Positions 54,398 through 63,659 of a stretch of DNA of 64,000 nucleotides are shown here, in pieces. A program made the translations under genes and the position numbers. This DNA is from Candidatus Kryptonium thompsonii. Its GTDB lineage: Bacteria > Bacteroidota > Ignavibacteria > Kryptoniales > Kryptoniaceae. Where the stretch lies: the NCBI GenBank assembly GCA_001442925.1, contig LDXX01000003.1, positions 248,001 to 312,000 of the forward strand, written 5' to 3'. The notes beneath the pieces are model-generated. The model worked only from the letters and a program-made list of their open reading frames with translations. It was not told where the DNA came from and did no database searches. Each line of letters starts with the position of its first letter. The stretch's first letter is position 1.

Positions 54398-54970
54398 TTA
54401 GCCCTTTTTCTGGACCACTCTTTCGAGATATTTCATCGTTTCAACATCAACTCTTATAATCTCCCCCTCCTTGATGAACTGTGGCACGAGTATTTCCATG
54501 CCATTTTCAAGTGTAGCGCTTTTCATCGTATTGTCTTGCGCTTCCTTGACGCCTGAACCTGTTAAGATAACTTTAAGATCAACTGTCTTCGGTGTTCTTA
54601 CGCTTATTGGTTGATCCCCAAGAAATTCAACATCGACTTTCATCCCTTCCTTTAAAAACTTTGCAAAATTACCAAGCGATTCCTTAGGTACCCCAACTTG
54701 TTCGTAGGTTTGAGGATCCATGAAGTAATACAAATCGCCGTCGTTGTAAATATATTCCATCGGTTTTCTTATCAGTTCAATATCTTCTACTTTTTCATCG
54801 GTTCTAAATCTTCTTTCGGTATAATGTCCTGTTGAAAGATTTAAAAGTCGGGCTGACACAAAACCTTGCATCTGTCCACTTCCAGCGTGAACTTTTGCTT
54901 CGATCACTTTGAAGATGGTACCCTCAATTCTTAACGCCATTCCTTCCCTAATTTCCGTTGCAAGAACCAT
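54398..54970 (-). CDS. efp: Elongation factor P
   Basis: EF-P helps ribosomes through polyproline stretches. The 190-residue product has the KOW-like domain I, then YNDGDLYYFMDPQTYEQVG and GQPISV...P in domain II, and the C-terminal domain with ATLENGMEILVPQFIKEGEIIRVD. The ATG at 54970 is preferred because GGAGGTG (54983-54977) lies six bases before it and a promoter -10 box falls inside any longer reading frame. The loop normally carrying the modified Lys/Arg reads HAGSGQMQ (28-35) with neither residue. Confidence 0.95.
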   Translation of the reverse strand: MVLATEIREGMALRIEGTIFKVIEAKVHAGSGQMQGFVSARLLNLSTGHYTERRFRTDEKVEDIELIRKPMEYIYNDGDLYYFMDPQTYEQVGVPKESLGNFAKFLKEGMKVDVEFLGDQPISVRTPKTVDLKVILTGSGVKEAQDNTMKSATLENGMEILVPQFIKEGEIIRVDVETMKYLERVVQKKG

Positions 54971-55015
54971 GGTTTTCACCTCCATAATTATTTTTGCCTG
55001 AGGGTCTTCTTTAAA

Positions 55016-55044
55016 AATATAGTTTAGCATAACTTTATTTGCAA
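55016..55044 (-). promoter_or_regulatory. Promoter of efp
   Basis: Minus strand: TTGCAA (55044-55039), 17 bases, TATATT (55021-55016). The predicted start near 55009 leaves a leader of about 40 bases that includes the strong ribosome site. Confidence 0.55.
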
Positions 55045-55099
55045 ATAGAAAGATGCTTAGTTAACTTTTGTAAAAAAATACCTGAGAGAAAATTTTAAG

Positions 55100-56293
55100 A
55101 TGATAAGAATCTTAACAGCTGGTGAATCGCACGGTCAAGCACTTGTCGGGATTGTTGAGGGAATCCCGGCGGGACTTGGAATAAGTGCTGAGTATATAAA
55201 CTTTCATCTTAGAAGAAGACAGATGGGATATGGTCGTGGTGGAAGGATGAGAATTGAAAGTGATAAAGTAGAGATTATATCTGGTGTTAGGTTTGGTAAA
55301 ACAATTGGAAGCCCGATTGCTTTAATAGTTCGAAATAAGGATTGGGAAAACTGGAAGGAAAAAATGTCCGTTGAAGGAATTGCCAAGAGTGAGGAAATTG
55401 AAAAAGTAACAGTGCCACGACCGGGGCATGCTGATTTCGCAGGGTATTTTAAATATGGTTTTGATGACATAAGAAATGTAATTGAGCGTGCAAGCGCAAG
55501 GGAGACAGCAATTAGAGTAGCATGTTCTTCAGTGGCAAGAAAATTGCTTGAAGAGCTTGGGATTTATATCGGGAGCCATGTAATTCAGATTGGATACATT
55601 GGATATGAAGATAGGGAAAAGCTTGAGAGGAAAATTCGAAGATTGATCTGCAAGCCCAAGGGAGCGCTTGAATTAAGTTTATTGGCTGATAAGTCCGAAG
55701 TAAGGTGCATTGACAAAGCTGTCGAGGAGAAAATGAAAGATATGATAAAGGAGGCGATGAAAAACGGAGATACAGTTGGTGGTATCTTTGAAGTGATTGT
55801 TACGGGATTGCCAGTTGGGCTTGGAAGCTATGTTCAGTGGGACAGGAGACTTGATGGCTTATTAGCGCAGGCAATTATGTCAATTCAAGCGGTAAAGGGG
55901 GTTGAGATAGGTCCAGCGTTTGAAAATGCAAAAAAATTTGGTTCGGAAGTTCATGATGAAATTTTTGTAAGGAATGGGAAAATTTATTGTAGGACAAACC
56001 GTGCTGGTGGAATTGAAGGTGGGATGACAAATGGGCAGCCAATAGTGTTAAGGGCAGCGATGAAACCAATTTCGACGGTTGTAAAGGGTTTATCAAGCGT
56101 TGATTTGAAAACATTAAAACCAGTAAGGTCAAGATATGAGCGTTCCGATTTCTGCGCAGTTCCATCTGCAAGTGTGATTGCCGAATCTGTAATTGCCCCT
56201 GTTATCGCAAATGCTGTACTTGAAAAATTTGGTGGTGATAGTTTGAAAGAACTGAAGAAAAATTTTAAAAACGCATTTTTTACAGCGTGGTGA
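55100..56293 (+). CDS. aroC: Chorismate synthase
   Basis: The enzyme makes chorismate from 5-enolpyruvylshikimate 3-phosphate using reduced FMN. The 397-residue product opens [25 protein letters not shown]. It has the GRGGRMRIE loop, [31 protein letters not shown] and a C-terminal motif ([20 protein letters not shown]). All three family signatures are intact. No other aro gene is next to it. Confidence 0.97.
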   Translation: MIRILTAGESHGQALVGIVEGIPAGLGISAEYINFHLRRRQMGYGRGGRMRIESDKVEIISGVRFGKTIGSPIALIVRNKDWENWKEKMSVEGIAKSEEIEKVTVPRPGHADFAGYFKYGFDDIRNVIERASARETAIRVACSSVARKLLEELGIYIGSHVIQIGYIGYEDREKLERKIRRLICKPKGALELSLLADKSEVRCIDKAVEEKMKDMIKEAMKNGDTVGGIFEVIVTGLPVGLGSYVQWDRRLDGLLAQAIMSIQAVKGVEIGPAFENAKKFGSEVHDEIFVRNGKIYCRTNRAGGIEGGMTNGQPIVLRAAMKPISTVVKGLSSVDLKTLKPVRSRYERSDFCAVPSASVIAESVIAPVIANAVLEKFGGDSLKELKKNFKNAFFTAW

Positions 56294-56298
56294 TTTTC

Positions 56299-56327
56299 TT
56301 GATAAAGTTTTAAAATTTTTTTAAAAT
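56299..56327 (+). promoter_or_regulatory. Promoter of the FAH/aminotransferase/GT39 genes
   Basis: TTGATA (56299-56304), 17 bases, TAAAAT (56322-56327), in the 65-base gap after aroC. The start site would be about 25 bases before the ATG at 56359. Confidence 0.5.
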
Positions 56328-56358
56328 TTGAAAAAGTTAAAAATAAAAACCGTGAAAT

Positions 56359-57273
56359 ATGAAGATACTTTCACTTCGCACAGAGAAGGAAAATTTTATC
56401 GGGATTATCTACGATGAGAGCGGAAGAATTTTGAATTTAACCGATGCTCTCCCTCTTTACCAAAAATTGAAAAATAAGATTGACGATTTCCCGTATATCA
56501 AAACGGTAACTGAACTTTTCCGAGAGCAGTTATTTAACATTGATCTTTTCAAAAGAGTTATTGATTTTGTTGAGAAACATAATTTAATGGAATATCTTTT
56601 CGTTAAGGAATCTGTAAGATATAATGCGCCTGTTGAGTTTCCGCCAAAATTTATATGTCTTGGGCGAAATTATGAAGAACACGCAAGGGAATTCGGTTCT
56701 CCAGCGCCTGTAGAAGAACCGATTATTTTTGCAAAGAGTAGCACCGCTGTAGTTGGGCATTTGGAAACTATTTATATCCCAACAGATATTGGAAGGATTG
56801 ATCACGAGGTTGAGCTTGCAGTTGTTATAGGGAAGAAAGGGAAAAGAATCAAGAAAGAAAATGCTTGGAGCTATATTGCTGGATATACAATTGTTGTTGA
56901 TGTCACTGCAAGGGAGCTTCAAAGGAAAGATATTCAAGCTCAGCATCCATGGTTTAGATCAAAAAGTTTAGATTATTTTGCCCCTATGGGACCATGGATT
57001 GTGACTGCGGATGAAATTCAAACGCCTGTGGAGCTTGATTTAAAGTTGTGGGTTAATGATGAACTCAGACAGAACTCAAACACAAGGAATATGATTTTTG
57101 ATATTCCTTCAATAGTTGAATCAATTAGTAAGTATATAACGCTTTACCCTGGAGATGTAATTTCAACTGGAACTCCTGAAGGGGTAGGACCAATTAAGCC
57201 TGGGGACAAAATAACTGCGTGGATTCAAGGCATAGGTGAACTTGTAAATTATGTTGAAGCCGAGGTAGATTAA
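56359..57273 (+). CDS. Fumarylacetoacetate hydrolase family protein
   Basis: The 304-residue product has the FAH core: FICLGRNYEEHAREFG, EEPIIFAKSSTAVVG, IDHEVELAVVIGKKGKRI (metal-binding Glu residues), GYTIVVDVTARELQ, KSLDYFAPMGPWIVTADE and GDVISTGTPEGVGPIKPGD. Members hydrolyse or isomerise carbon-carbon bonds in 2-oxo acids from aromatic catabolism, or decarboxylate oxaloacetate. The precise substrate is open. It starts a group with the aminotransferase 23 bases on. Confidence 0.9.
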   Translation: MKILSLRTEKENFIGIIYDESGRILNLTDALPLYQKLKNKIDDFPYIKTVTELFREQLFNIDLFKRVIDFVEKHNLMEYLFVKESVRYNAPVEFPPKFICLGRNYEEHAREFGSPAPVEEPIIFAKSSTAVVGHLETIYIPTDIGRIDHEVELAVVIGKKGKRIKKENAWSYIAGYTIVVDVTARELQRKDIQAQHPWFRSKSLDYFAPMGPWIVTADEIQTPVELDLKLWVNDELRQNSNTRNMIFDIPSIVESISKYITLYPGDVISTGTPEGVGPIKPGDKITAWIQGIGELVNYVEAEVD

Positions 57274-57296
57274 AAAAATTAACATTTTAAAGATTT

Positions 57297-58583
57297 ATGC
57301 GAAGAAAGGAATTTTTAAAATCAATGGCATTTTTAACATTTGGAGCACTTTTCCCAAATTCAAAAAAGTTAGATTACATAAGCATTGAGAATTTTAAAGA
57401 AAAAATTTCAAGTTTTAATTCAAGTGATCCCAAGTTTTGGAAGTTAATTCGTGATCAATTCCCAATTCCGAAAGATTTTACCTACCTTAACACAGGTGGT
57501 CTTGGCTCATCTCCCTTCGTTGTAGCTCATAAAGTGAAAGAGGAAACGGATATCCTTGACAAATATCCGACGCCAAATCATGATCTTGAAAAGTGGTGGA
57601 AGGTTAAGGAAAAATGTGCGGATATCTTCGGTTGCGATAAGGAGGAAATTGCTCTTGTAAGCTGTGCTACCGAGGGAATTAACATTGTTGTAAATGGTTT
57701 GCCTTTGAAGAAAGGCGATGAAGTTATCTTGACGACACATGAACACGCAGCGGGAAATATACCTTTGTTGAACCGAGCTAAAAGAGATGGGATTGTTTTA
57801 AAAACCTTTGAACCTGACGCAAAAAATTGGGTTGGAAATCTTGAAAGGCTTGAAAAGTTAATAACTAAAAGAACAAGGCTTATTTTCGTAAGCCATATAA
57901 CCTGTACCACGGGACAGCGTCTCCCTGAGAGAGAGATTTGTAAGCTTGCGAAAGATAAAGGATTATGGGTTTTCCTTGACGGGGCTCAGGTTCCCGGGAT
58001 GATGCCTGTGGATGTTCGTGAATATGGTTGCGATTTTTATACGACAAGCGGACATAAATGGCTTCTTGGTCCAAAGAGAACGGGAATTCTTTATGTTAAG
58101 AAGGAAAATCTCGAACTCGTTCAACCTCTTACAGTTGGGGGGTATTCCGATGCTGGATATAGCGTGGAGAAAAATGAGTTGAAATTTCAGCCTTCTGCGC
58201 AGAGATTTGAATACGGGACACAAAACCCAGCTCTGTTTTTTGGACTTGAAACAGCTATTGATTTTTTAAATGCCATTGGAATTGATAAGGTATGGGAGCA
58301 CGATAGAGCTCTTGCCGAGGCTTTTTATCAAGAGCTTATTAAGATTGCAAATGTTGAAGTTTTATCTCCAGAGGAGGAGAACTTTAGAACCGCAATGATA
58401 ACATTCAGAATGAAAAATATAACCTATGACAAAATTGTTTCATATTTAATGGAAAAAAGAATAAGGGTTAGACCAGTTACTGAGGGAAATTTAATGGCTG
58501 TCAGGGTTTCCTTCCATGTTTATAACAATGAAATGGATGTTGCGAAAATTTTAAGTGAGATTAAAAATCTTGCTCAGTCATGA
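57297..58583 (+). CDS. Class V aminotransferase-like PLP enzyme with possible Tat signal
   Basis: The 428-residue product is of the isopenicillin epimerase/cysteine desulfurase-like type. The PLP lysine is in TTSGHKWLLGPKRTG, and CATEGINIVVNGLPL, LTTHEHAAGNIPLL, SHITCTTGQRLPE and VFLDGAQVPGM are typical. The N-terminus begins MRRKEFLKSMAFLTFGALF: arginines followed by FLK and a hydrophobic stretch, close to a twin-arginine signal. The family is usually cytosolic, so export would be unusual. Reaction and substrate are unknown. Confidence 0.82.
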   Translation: MRRKEFLKSMAFLTFGALFPNSKKLDYISIENFKEKISSFNSSDPKFWKLIRDQFPIPKDFTYLNTGGLGSSPFVVAHKVKEETDILDKYPTPNHDLEKWWKVKEKCADIFGCDKEEIALVSCATEGINIVVNGLPLKKGDEVILTTHEHAAGNIPLLNRAKRDGIVLKTFEPDAKNWVGNLERLEKLITKRTRLIFVSHITCTTGQRLPEREICKLAKDKGLWVFLDGAQVPGMMPVDVREYGCDFYTTSGHKWLLGPKRTGILYVKKENLELVQPLTVGGYSDAGYSVEKNELKFQPSAQRFEYGTQNPALFFGLETAIDFLNAIGIDKVWEHDRALAEAFYQELIKIANVEVLSPEEENFRTAMITFRMKNITYDKIVSYLMEKRIRVRPVTEGNLMAVRVSFHVYNNEMDVAKILSEIKNLAQS

Positions 58584-60029
58584 ATGAGATCAAATGTTTT
58601 TATCTTTATTCTTGCGTTGAGTTTATTTTTAAGGATTTTTTTGCTTGATTTTGAAAGTTTGTGGCTTGATGAAGGTTCCTCAATTAAGTTTGCGAAGTTG
58701 AGCATACCTGAATTGATCAAGGCGTCCCAAGCCGATGGAAATCCACCACTTTATTATCTCATCTTACATTTTTGGATAAAAATTTTTGGCGATTCTGAAT
58801 TCTCGTTTCGTTTCCCATCGGTTATATTTGGTGTGCTCATTGTGATAGCTGTATACCAATTTTGTCTCGAGTTCTGGAGCAGGGAAGTAGCCATCTTTTC
58901 CTCGTTTATGACGGGAATTTCGGTCTTTCAAATTTTTTATTCGCAGGAAGCAAGGATGTATGCTTTGCTTTGTTTGCTCTCTCTTGTCTCGTTTTTTTAT
59001 TTTGTCAAGATCTTAAAGCAAGGTAAATTCAAACACTATGTTTTTTACACTTTTACAAATATTCTTTTGCTTTACACGCATCTTTACGCTTTCTTTACAA
59101 TCTTTGCTCAACTTATTTTCGTGGCATTTCAAGAGGGAAAGAAGTTAAAGGTTTTTCTTCTCTCCTTGTTTATTTCTTTCCTGTTCTTTATACCGAGATT
59201 TTTAATTGTGTTAAAGCAAGCCAATGAAATTTTGATTTCAGGCGAATTTTGGTTGCCGAGACCTGATTTTATTGATTTTTTGAAAACCCTGATTCAATTT
59301 GCTGGGGCAACATATCCAATGCCAAGGGATGAGTTTGGAAATGTGATTTTGGGTAGGTTTATAATTGAGTATTCAAATTCCGCTATTTTACTCTTTATTA
59401 TGCTTGCAATGATCGTGTTCTCAATTTTTAATTTTAAAGAGTTTAGCCATGAGAAGAGAAAAATTTATTTAATTTTTTGGTTATGGTTCATTATCCCAAT
59501 TTTAGTCCCGTTTGCGTTGTCCCAATTTTTGACTCCTTTTTACTTTACGAGATATGCAATTGCTTCATCTATTGCGTTTTATTGTCTCGCTTCAATTGGA
59601 TTTGAAAATTATAACGGTAGATTTAGAAAATACATTGTGTATATCTTTTTGCTTCTCTCTGTTGTAAATCTCGGATGGTACTATGGCAAAACAAATAAGG
59701 AAGAATGGAGGGAGGCAGTTAAATTTGTTGAGGAGAGAGCAAGGGGTGGGGATTTGATCATAGCGAACAAATATGTTTTTTACTACTATTCAAAAAAAGA
59801 TGATGTTGTGAAAATTAAGCTTCCTGATGTTTCGGAGCAAAATAAAAATGTGTTAATCGACGAATTGAATAGTTTATCGCAAAAATATAAAAGGATTTGG
59901 TTTGTTTCTTCACATCAACCTAAGCTTGAAGATATAGTGGTTAAGGTTTTAAGTAATTCAATGTCGCTTGCCATGAAGAAAAAGTTTCTTGGGATAGAGA
60001 TTTTCCTTTTTGAGGAAATAAAAAGGTAA
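58584..60029 (+). CDS. GT39-type membrane glycosyltransferase
   Basis: The 481-residue product has about ten TM helices. The GT-C signature is present in the first loop (LWLDEGSSIKFA, Asp29-Glu30), followed by DGNPPLYYLILHFWIKIFGDSEFSFRFPS and a second loop with FYSQEARMYALLCLLSLVS. Such enzymes use polyprenyl-phosphate sugars to glycosylate proteins or lipid A on the periplasmic side. The ATG follows the preceding stop codon directly (TGAATG). The substrate is unknown. Confidence 0.85.
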   Translation: MRSNVFIFILALSLFLRIFLLDFESLWLDEGSSIKFAKLSIPELIKASQADGNPPLYYLILHFWIKIFGDSEFSFRFPSVIFGVLIVIAVYQFCLEFWSREVAIFSSFMTGISVFQIFYSQEARMYALLCLLSLVSFFYFVKILKQGKFKHYVFYTFTNILLLYTHLYAFFTIFAQLIFVAFQEGKKLKVFLLSLFISFLFFIPRFLIVLKQANEILISGEFWLPRPDFIDFLKTLIQFAGATYPMPRDEFGNVILGRFIIEYSNSAILLFIMLAMIVFSIFNFKEFSHEKRKIYLIFWLWFIIPILVPFALSQFLTPFYFTRYAIASSIAFYCLASIGFENYNGRFRKYIVYIFLLLSVVNLGWYYGKTNKEEWREAVKFVEERARGGDLIIANKYVFYYYSKKDDVVKIKLPDVSEQNKNVLIDELNSLSQKYKRIWFVSSHQPKLEDIVVKVLSNSMSLAMKKKFLGIEIFLFEEIKR

Positions 60030-60032
60030 ACT

Positions 60033-61355
60033 TCATCTGTCAAGAATTTTATCTTCAAGTCGCATGTAGCCTCGGATCAAATGGCTTATTCCAAATCTAA
60101 TTGGTTCAGGTGGCCAGGGGATCGTTTTGCGGTTTACGAAAAATATCTCAGTCAATTCAGATTTTCGTTCGAGAAGCAATTCGGCAAGCAATTTCCCATT
60201 TAGGATTGTGAGTGATACACCATGTCCGACACAACCGAGGCTGTAATAAGCTCTATCGTCTCCAATTTTTCCAATTGCTGGTGCCATATCAATCGGAACA
60301 GAAACGGGTCCACCCCATTGGTGTGTAAATTTTACATCTTTTAAAACGGGGAAAACTTTCTTTACATAATCTTTTAGCTCATTGAAAATTCTTTCATTTT
60401 CATCGTAATTCATTTTTCTCCCAAAGCCAACGCTAACATCACCGCCTCCCATGAGTAATCTGTTATCTTTCGTTAATCTATAGTAATGAACCAGATTTCG
60501 TGCGTCTTCGATCCCTTGTCTATTTTTCCAACCAACTTCGTTAAAAAATTCTTCACCAAGTGGTTCTGTTAAAACGATATAGGTGAAAGCTGGAACTTGT
60601 TTTCTTCTTAATTGAGGAAAAAGATGAGAGAATGCGTTTGTAGCAAATAAAATCTTTTCAGCTGTTAAAATTCCGTTGTTTGTTTTTATGGTGAAATGAG
60701 TTTTATGGCGATTTACTTCATTTACAGGGGAATATTCGAAAATCTTTACGCCAAGGTCGAGATTTAATTTTCTTATTCCCCACGCAAGTTTTGCTGGATT
60801 AAGCAAAACGCATCTTAGCTCCCACCAAGCTCCGAGATAGAGGGGACTGTTGACTTCCTTTCTAACTTGTTCTTGTGAAATCCACTCTATTCCTTCAATC
60901 CCAAGGGAGCGCATAAGGTTTATTTCGTGCTGAATTCTTTTCACATATGCCTTTGATGTTGCGACCCTTAAAAATCCAGGTCTTTCATAGTCGCAGTCAA
61001 TTTTATTTGATGTTATAAACTCTGAAAGATAATCAACCGCTGTTTCCATATAGTGATGTGCTTGAACTGCTTTTTCTTTGCCAAATCTTATCGCGGTTAA
61101 ACTGAAAGTTAAGCCGAAAAGTGTCATCCCGAAGCCCGCGTTTCTTCCGCTCGCACCATAACCACAGATCTGGTTTTCAACTATTGCGACATCAATTGAG
61201 GGATCAATTTTTTTAATGTGATATGCTGTTGAAAGCCCTGTGAAACCACCGCCGATTATCGCTATGTCAGTTTTTACATCTCCTTTTAGTTCAGGTTGTG
61301 GTTCAAATTCGCCGGCTGTTTCAAGCCAAAAACTTTTTCTTCTGAAGTTTTCCAT
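60033..61355 (-). CDS. FAD-dependent oxidoreductase of the DAO family
   Basis: The 440-residue product has the dinucleotide motif IAIIGGGFTGLSTAYHI (GGGFTG at 35-40), the ENQICGYGASGRNAGFGM flavin segment, a substrate domain, and the C-terminal YYSLGCVGHGVSLTILNGKLLAELLL. It resembles PuuB-type gamma-glutamylputrescine oxidases and glycine/sarcosine oxidases, which oxidise amines with release of peroxide. It is 13 bases after the MBL gene on the same strand. Confidence 0.88.
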   Translation of the reverse strand: MENFRRKSFWLETAGEFEPQPELKGDVKTDIAIIGGGFTGLSTAYHIKKIDPSIDVAIVENQICGYGASGRNAGFGMTLFGLTFSLTAIRFGKEKAVQAHHYMETAVDYLSEFITSNKIDCDYERPGFLRVATSKAYVKRIQHEINLMRSLGIEGIEWISQEQVRKEVNSPLYLGAWWELRCVLLNPAKLAWGIRKLNLDLGVKIFEYSPVNEVNRHKTHFTIKTNNGILTAEKILFATNAFSHLFPQLRRKQVPAFTYIVLTEPLGEEFFNEVGWKNRQGIEDARNLVHYYRLTKDNRLLMGGGDVSVGFGRKMNYDENERIFNELKDYVKKVFPVLKDVKFTHQWGGPVSVPIDMAPAIGKIGDDRAYYSLGCVGHGVSLTILNGKLLAELLLERKSELTEIFFVNRKTIPWPPEPIRFGISHLIRGYMRLEDKILDR

Positions 61356-61368
61356 TTTTTCAGCATTT

Positions 61369-62763
61369 TTAAATTTCGAATGTTTCCCCTCTTTGAGGAA
61401 TAATTACATTTTCAAACCCAATTTCTTTGAGAGCATCAGCAAGTTTAATCGATTGCTCCTCTTCACCGTGAACAACAAAAATTCCTTTTACATGTTTTCT
61501 ATCAATATGGCTTATATAACCGATTAGTTCATTTCTATCTGCATGAGCGCTTAAGGCATCCATTGAGATAACTTCAGCGTTAACCGTGTATTCATCTCCA
61601 AAAATTTTAACTTTTTTAACCCCATCTTTTAGTTTCCTTCCAAGTGTATTTTCAGCCATATATCCGACGATTAAAATTATGTTTCGGGGGTTTTCAATAT
61701 TGTTCGCAAGGTGATGAAGAATTCTGCCGGTTTCACACATACCTGAGGCGGAAATGATTATACATGGTTTTTCATATTTGTTTAACTTTTTAGATTCCTC
61801 AACTTCAGTTATGTAATGAAGCATTGAAAAATTGAATGGATCTTTACCGTTTAAAAGAAATTTTCTCATTTCGTCATCGAAACATTCCGGGTGAAGCCGA
61901 TAAATTTCTGTGGCGTTGACAGCAAGAGGGCTATCAATAAAGATTGGAATTTTAGGTATTTTATTGGCGCCAACAAGTTTATGAAGTATGTAAATCAACA
62001 CTTGGGTTCTGTCAACGCTAAATGCAGGGATTATGATTTTGCCATTTCGATCGTAAGATTTTATCACGATTTCAGCAATTTTTTGTTCAACGGATTCGAT
62101 CTCCTCGTGGATTGTCCCACCGTATGTGCTTTCCGTTATCAGAAAATCGACATTTCCAATTAATTCGGGGTTTTTTAAAATTGGTCTGTAAGGTCTTCCG
62201 AGATCTCCGGTGAATGCGAGGCGAATTTTTGTCCCATTTTCTTTTATGTTAAGAACAGTTATAGCTGATCCCAAAAGATGACCTGCATCATAAAAAATTA
62301 AATTAATCCCGGTGGCTATTTCAATTTCTTTTCTATATGGAAGTCCAACAAAATGTTCGAGGGCGCGAACTGCATCACTGGCTGTGTATAAAGGCTCGAT
62401 TAAAGGCTCACCTTTTTTCTTTAATTTTTTATTCAGATATTCTGCGTCTTTTTCGTGTATATGTCCGCTATCAATTAGCATTATGCTTGCTAAGTCGCGG
62501 GTGGCGGAAGTTGAAAAGATTTTTCCAGAAAATCCCTTTTTAACAATCTGAGGTATGTTCCCGCTATGGTCGATATGTGCATGGGATAAAATTATAAAAT
62601 CAATTTCTTTCGGATCAAAAGGGAAATTTTCATTTATTTCTCTAGCTTTGGCTCTTCTACCTTGATAAAGGCCACAATCAAGCAAAAACTTTACCCCATT
62701 GGCATGGATGAGATGCATTGAACCCGTTACGGTTCTTACTGCACCAATGAATTGAATTTCCAT
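61369..62763 (-). CDS. MBL-fold beta-CASP ribonuclease-like protein
   Basis: The 464-residue product has the metal-binding motif SHAHIDHSG (HxHxDH at 61-66), the beta-CASP segment (FLITESTYGG, PAFSVDRTQVLIYIL), the SASGMCETGRILHHL motif and HADRNELIGYI...FVVHGEEEQS near the C-terminus. This is the CPSF73-like architecture found in bacteria and archaea, lacking KH domains. It probably cleaves or trims RNA. It begins two bases after the DUF4835 gene on the minus strand. Confidence 0.9.
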   Translation of the reverse strand: MEIQFIGAVRTVTGSMHLIHANGVKFLLDCGLYQGRRAKAREINENFPFDPKEIDFIILSHAHIDHSGNIPQIVKKGFSGKIFSTSATRDLASIMLIDSGHIHEKDAEYLNKKLKKKGEPLIEPLYTASDAVRALEHFVGLPYRKEIEIATGINLIFYDAGHLLGSAITVLNIKENGTKIRLAFTGDLGRPYRPILKNPELIGNVDFLITESTYGGTIHEEIESVEQKIAEIVIKSYDRNGKIIIPAFSVDRTQVLIYILHKLVGANKIPKIPIFIDSPLAVNATEIYRLHPECFDDEMRKFLLNGKDPFNFSMLHYITEVEESKKLNKYEKPCIIISASGMCETGRILHHLANNIENPRNIILIVGYMAENTLGRKLKDGVKKVKIFGDEYTVNAEVISMDALSAHADRNELIGYISHIDRKHVKGIFVVHGEEEQSIKLADALKEIGFENVIIPQRGETFEI

Positions 62764-62765
62764 CT

Positions 62766-63659
62766 TTAGTCTTTCATGTATTCCAGATAGGTTGATTGAT
62801 GGGATGGATCAGCAAGGACTAATTTTTTAAAAATCGCTTCTTTATTTTTTGCATGTTTTAAGATTTCGGCAAGTTCCATATACTTAGCATCGAAGAAAAG
62901 TTTTACAAGCGTAGATGTCGGATTTTCACTCTTTATTTTTATCAAAACGTCAAGCGCTGAATCAATTGTTGCGATGGCATCTTCAGGTTGTTTTTGAAAC
63001 AGGTCAAGTCCATTGTAGTGATAATCGTACATCATTTTTCTAAAACTAGCGTATTTTGAGTTGAGTAGTTCATCTATCAAATTAAATCTACTGTAACCCG
63101 AAGTAACTTTTTGCCATCCCCTTGAATATCTTGAAGATTGAGCATTTGTACAAATTCTGAAGGCTTTTTCAAAGAATTCAGTTCCACCAAACGGTTCATA
63201 TGTATCAAAATCATAACCAATGACGATATACATGTAAAAGTCAATCAAACTTAACAGCGGGTCGAAGCGAAATTCGTCGTGATATAACGGTGCATTTTTA
63301 TCGTAGAAGAACTCAACTTTATCATCGAAGATTCTCAAAACAGCTGTGCTTTTATCTGAATTATAAATTTTTCTTTGTGAACCAATAAAAATTTGAGCTT
63401 GGTAATTATTTCCACTTGCGGATGTGAAAAAAATATTTAAGGTGCATTGAATTTTTTCATCACCGAGATCAACATTCGTCCATTTGTAAGTGTTAATGTA
63501 GCGTTGAATTTTTTCGGCGAAGTCGGATAAATCGGATTTGTTTTGTGGTGGGAGTTGTTCAAAATTAACCGTAACTTTACATTCAATTTCCTGTGCAAGT
63601 AAACTCTGGATAGAAAGAAAAGATAAAAGGAGAAAAAGAGGGAAAAATTTTATCATCAT
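62766..63659 (-). CDS. DUF4835 family exported protein
   Basis: The 297-residue product has a signal peptide (about 1-22) and the pattern ECKVTVNFEQLPPQNKSDLSDFAEKIQRYINTYKWTN...DEKIQCTLNIFFTS, then PLYHDEFRFDPLLSLIDFYMYIVIGYDFDTYEPFGGTEFFEKA, the hallmark of the DUF4835 family found across Bacteroidota. NCBI-type annotation sometimes names the family PorD, linking it to type IX secretion (recalled, not checked). It overlaps the TPR gene by four bases. Confidence 0.88.
   Translation of the reverse strand: MMIKFFPLFLLLSFLSIQSLLAQEIECKVTVNFEQLPPQNKSDLSDFAEKIQRYINTYKWTNVDLGDEKIQCTLNIFFTSASGNNYQAQIFIGSQRKIYNSDKSTAVLRIFDDKVEFFYDKNAPLYHDEFRFDPLLSLIDFYMYIVIGYDFDTYEPFGGTEFFEKAFRICTNAQSSRYSRGWQKVTSGYSRFNLIDELLNSKYASFRKMMYDYHYNGLDLFQKQPEDAIATIDSALDVLIKIKSENPTSTLVKLFFDAKYMELAEILKHAKNKEAIFKKLVLADPSHQSTYLEYMKD

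Noticed and set aside
54971-55030. A longer EF-P reading frame starting at 55030
   Set aside because: The extra 20 residues overlap a promoter -10 region and the strong ribosome site of the internal ATG; EF-P proteins are about 185-190 residues.
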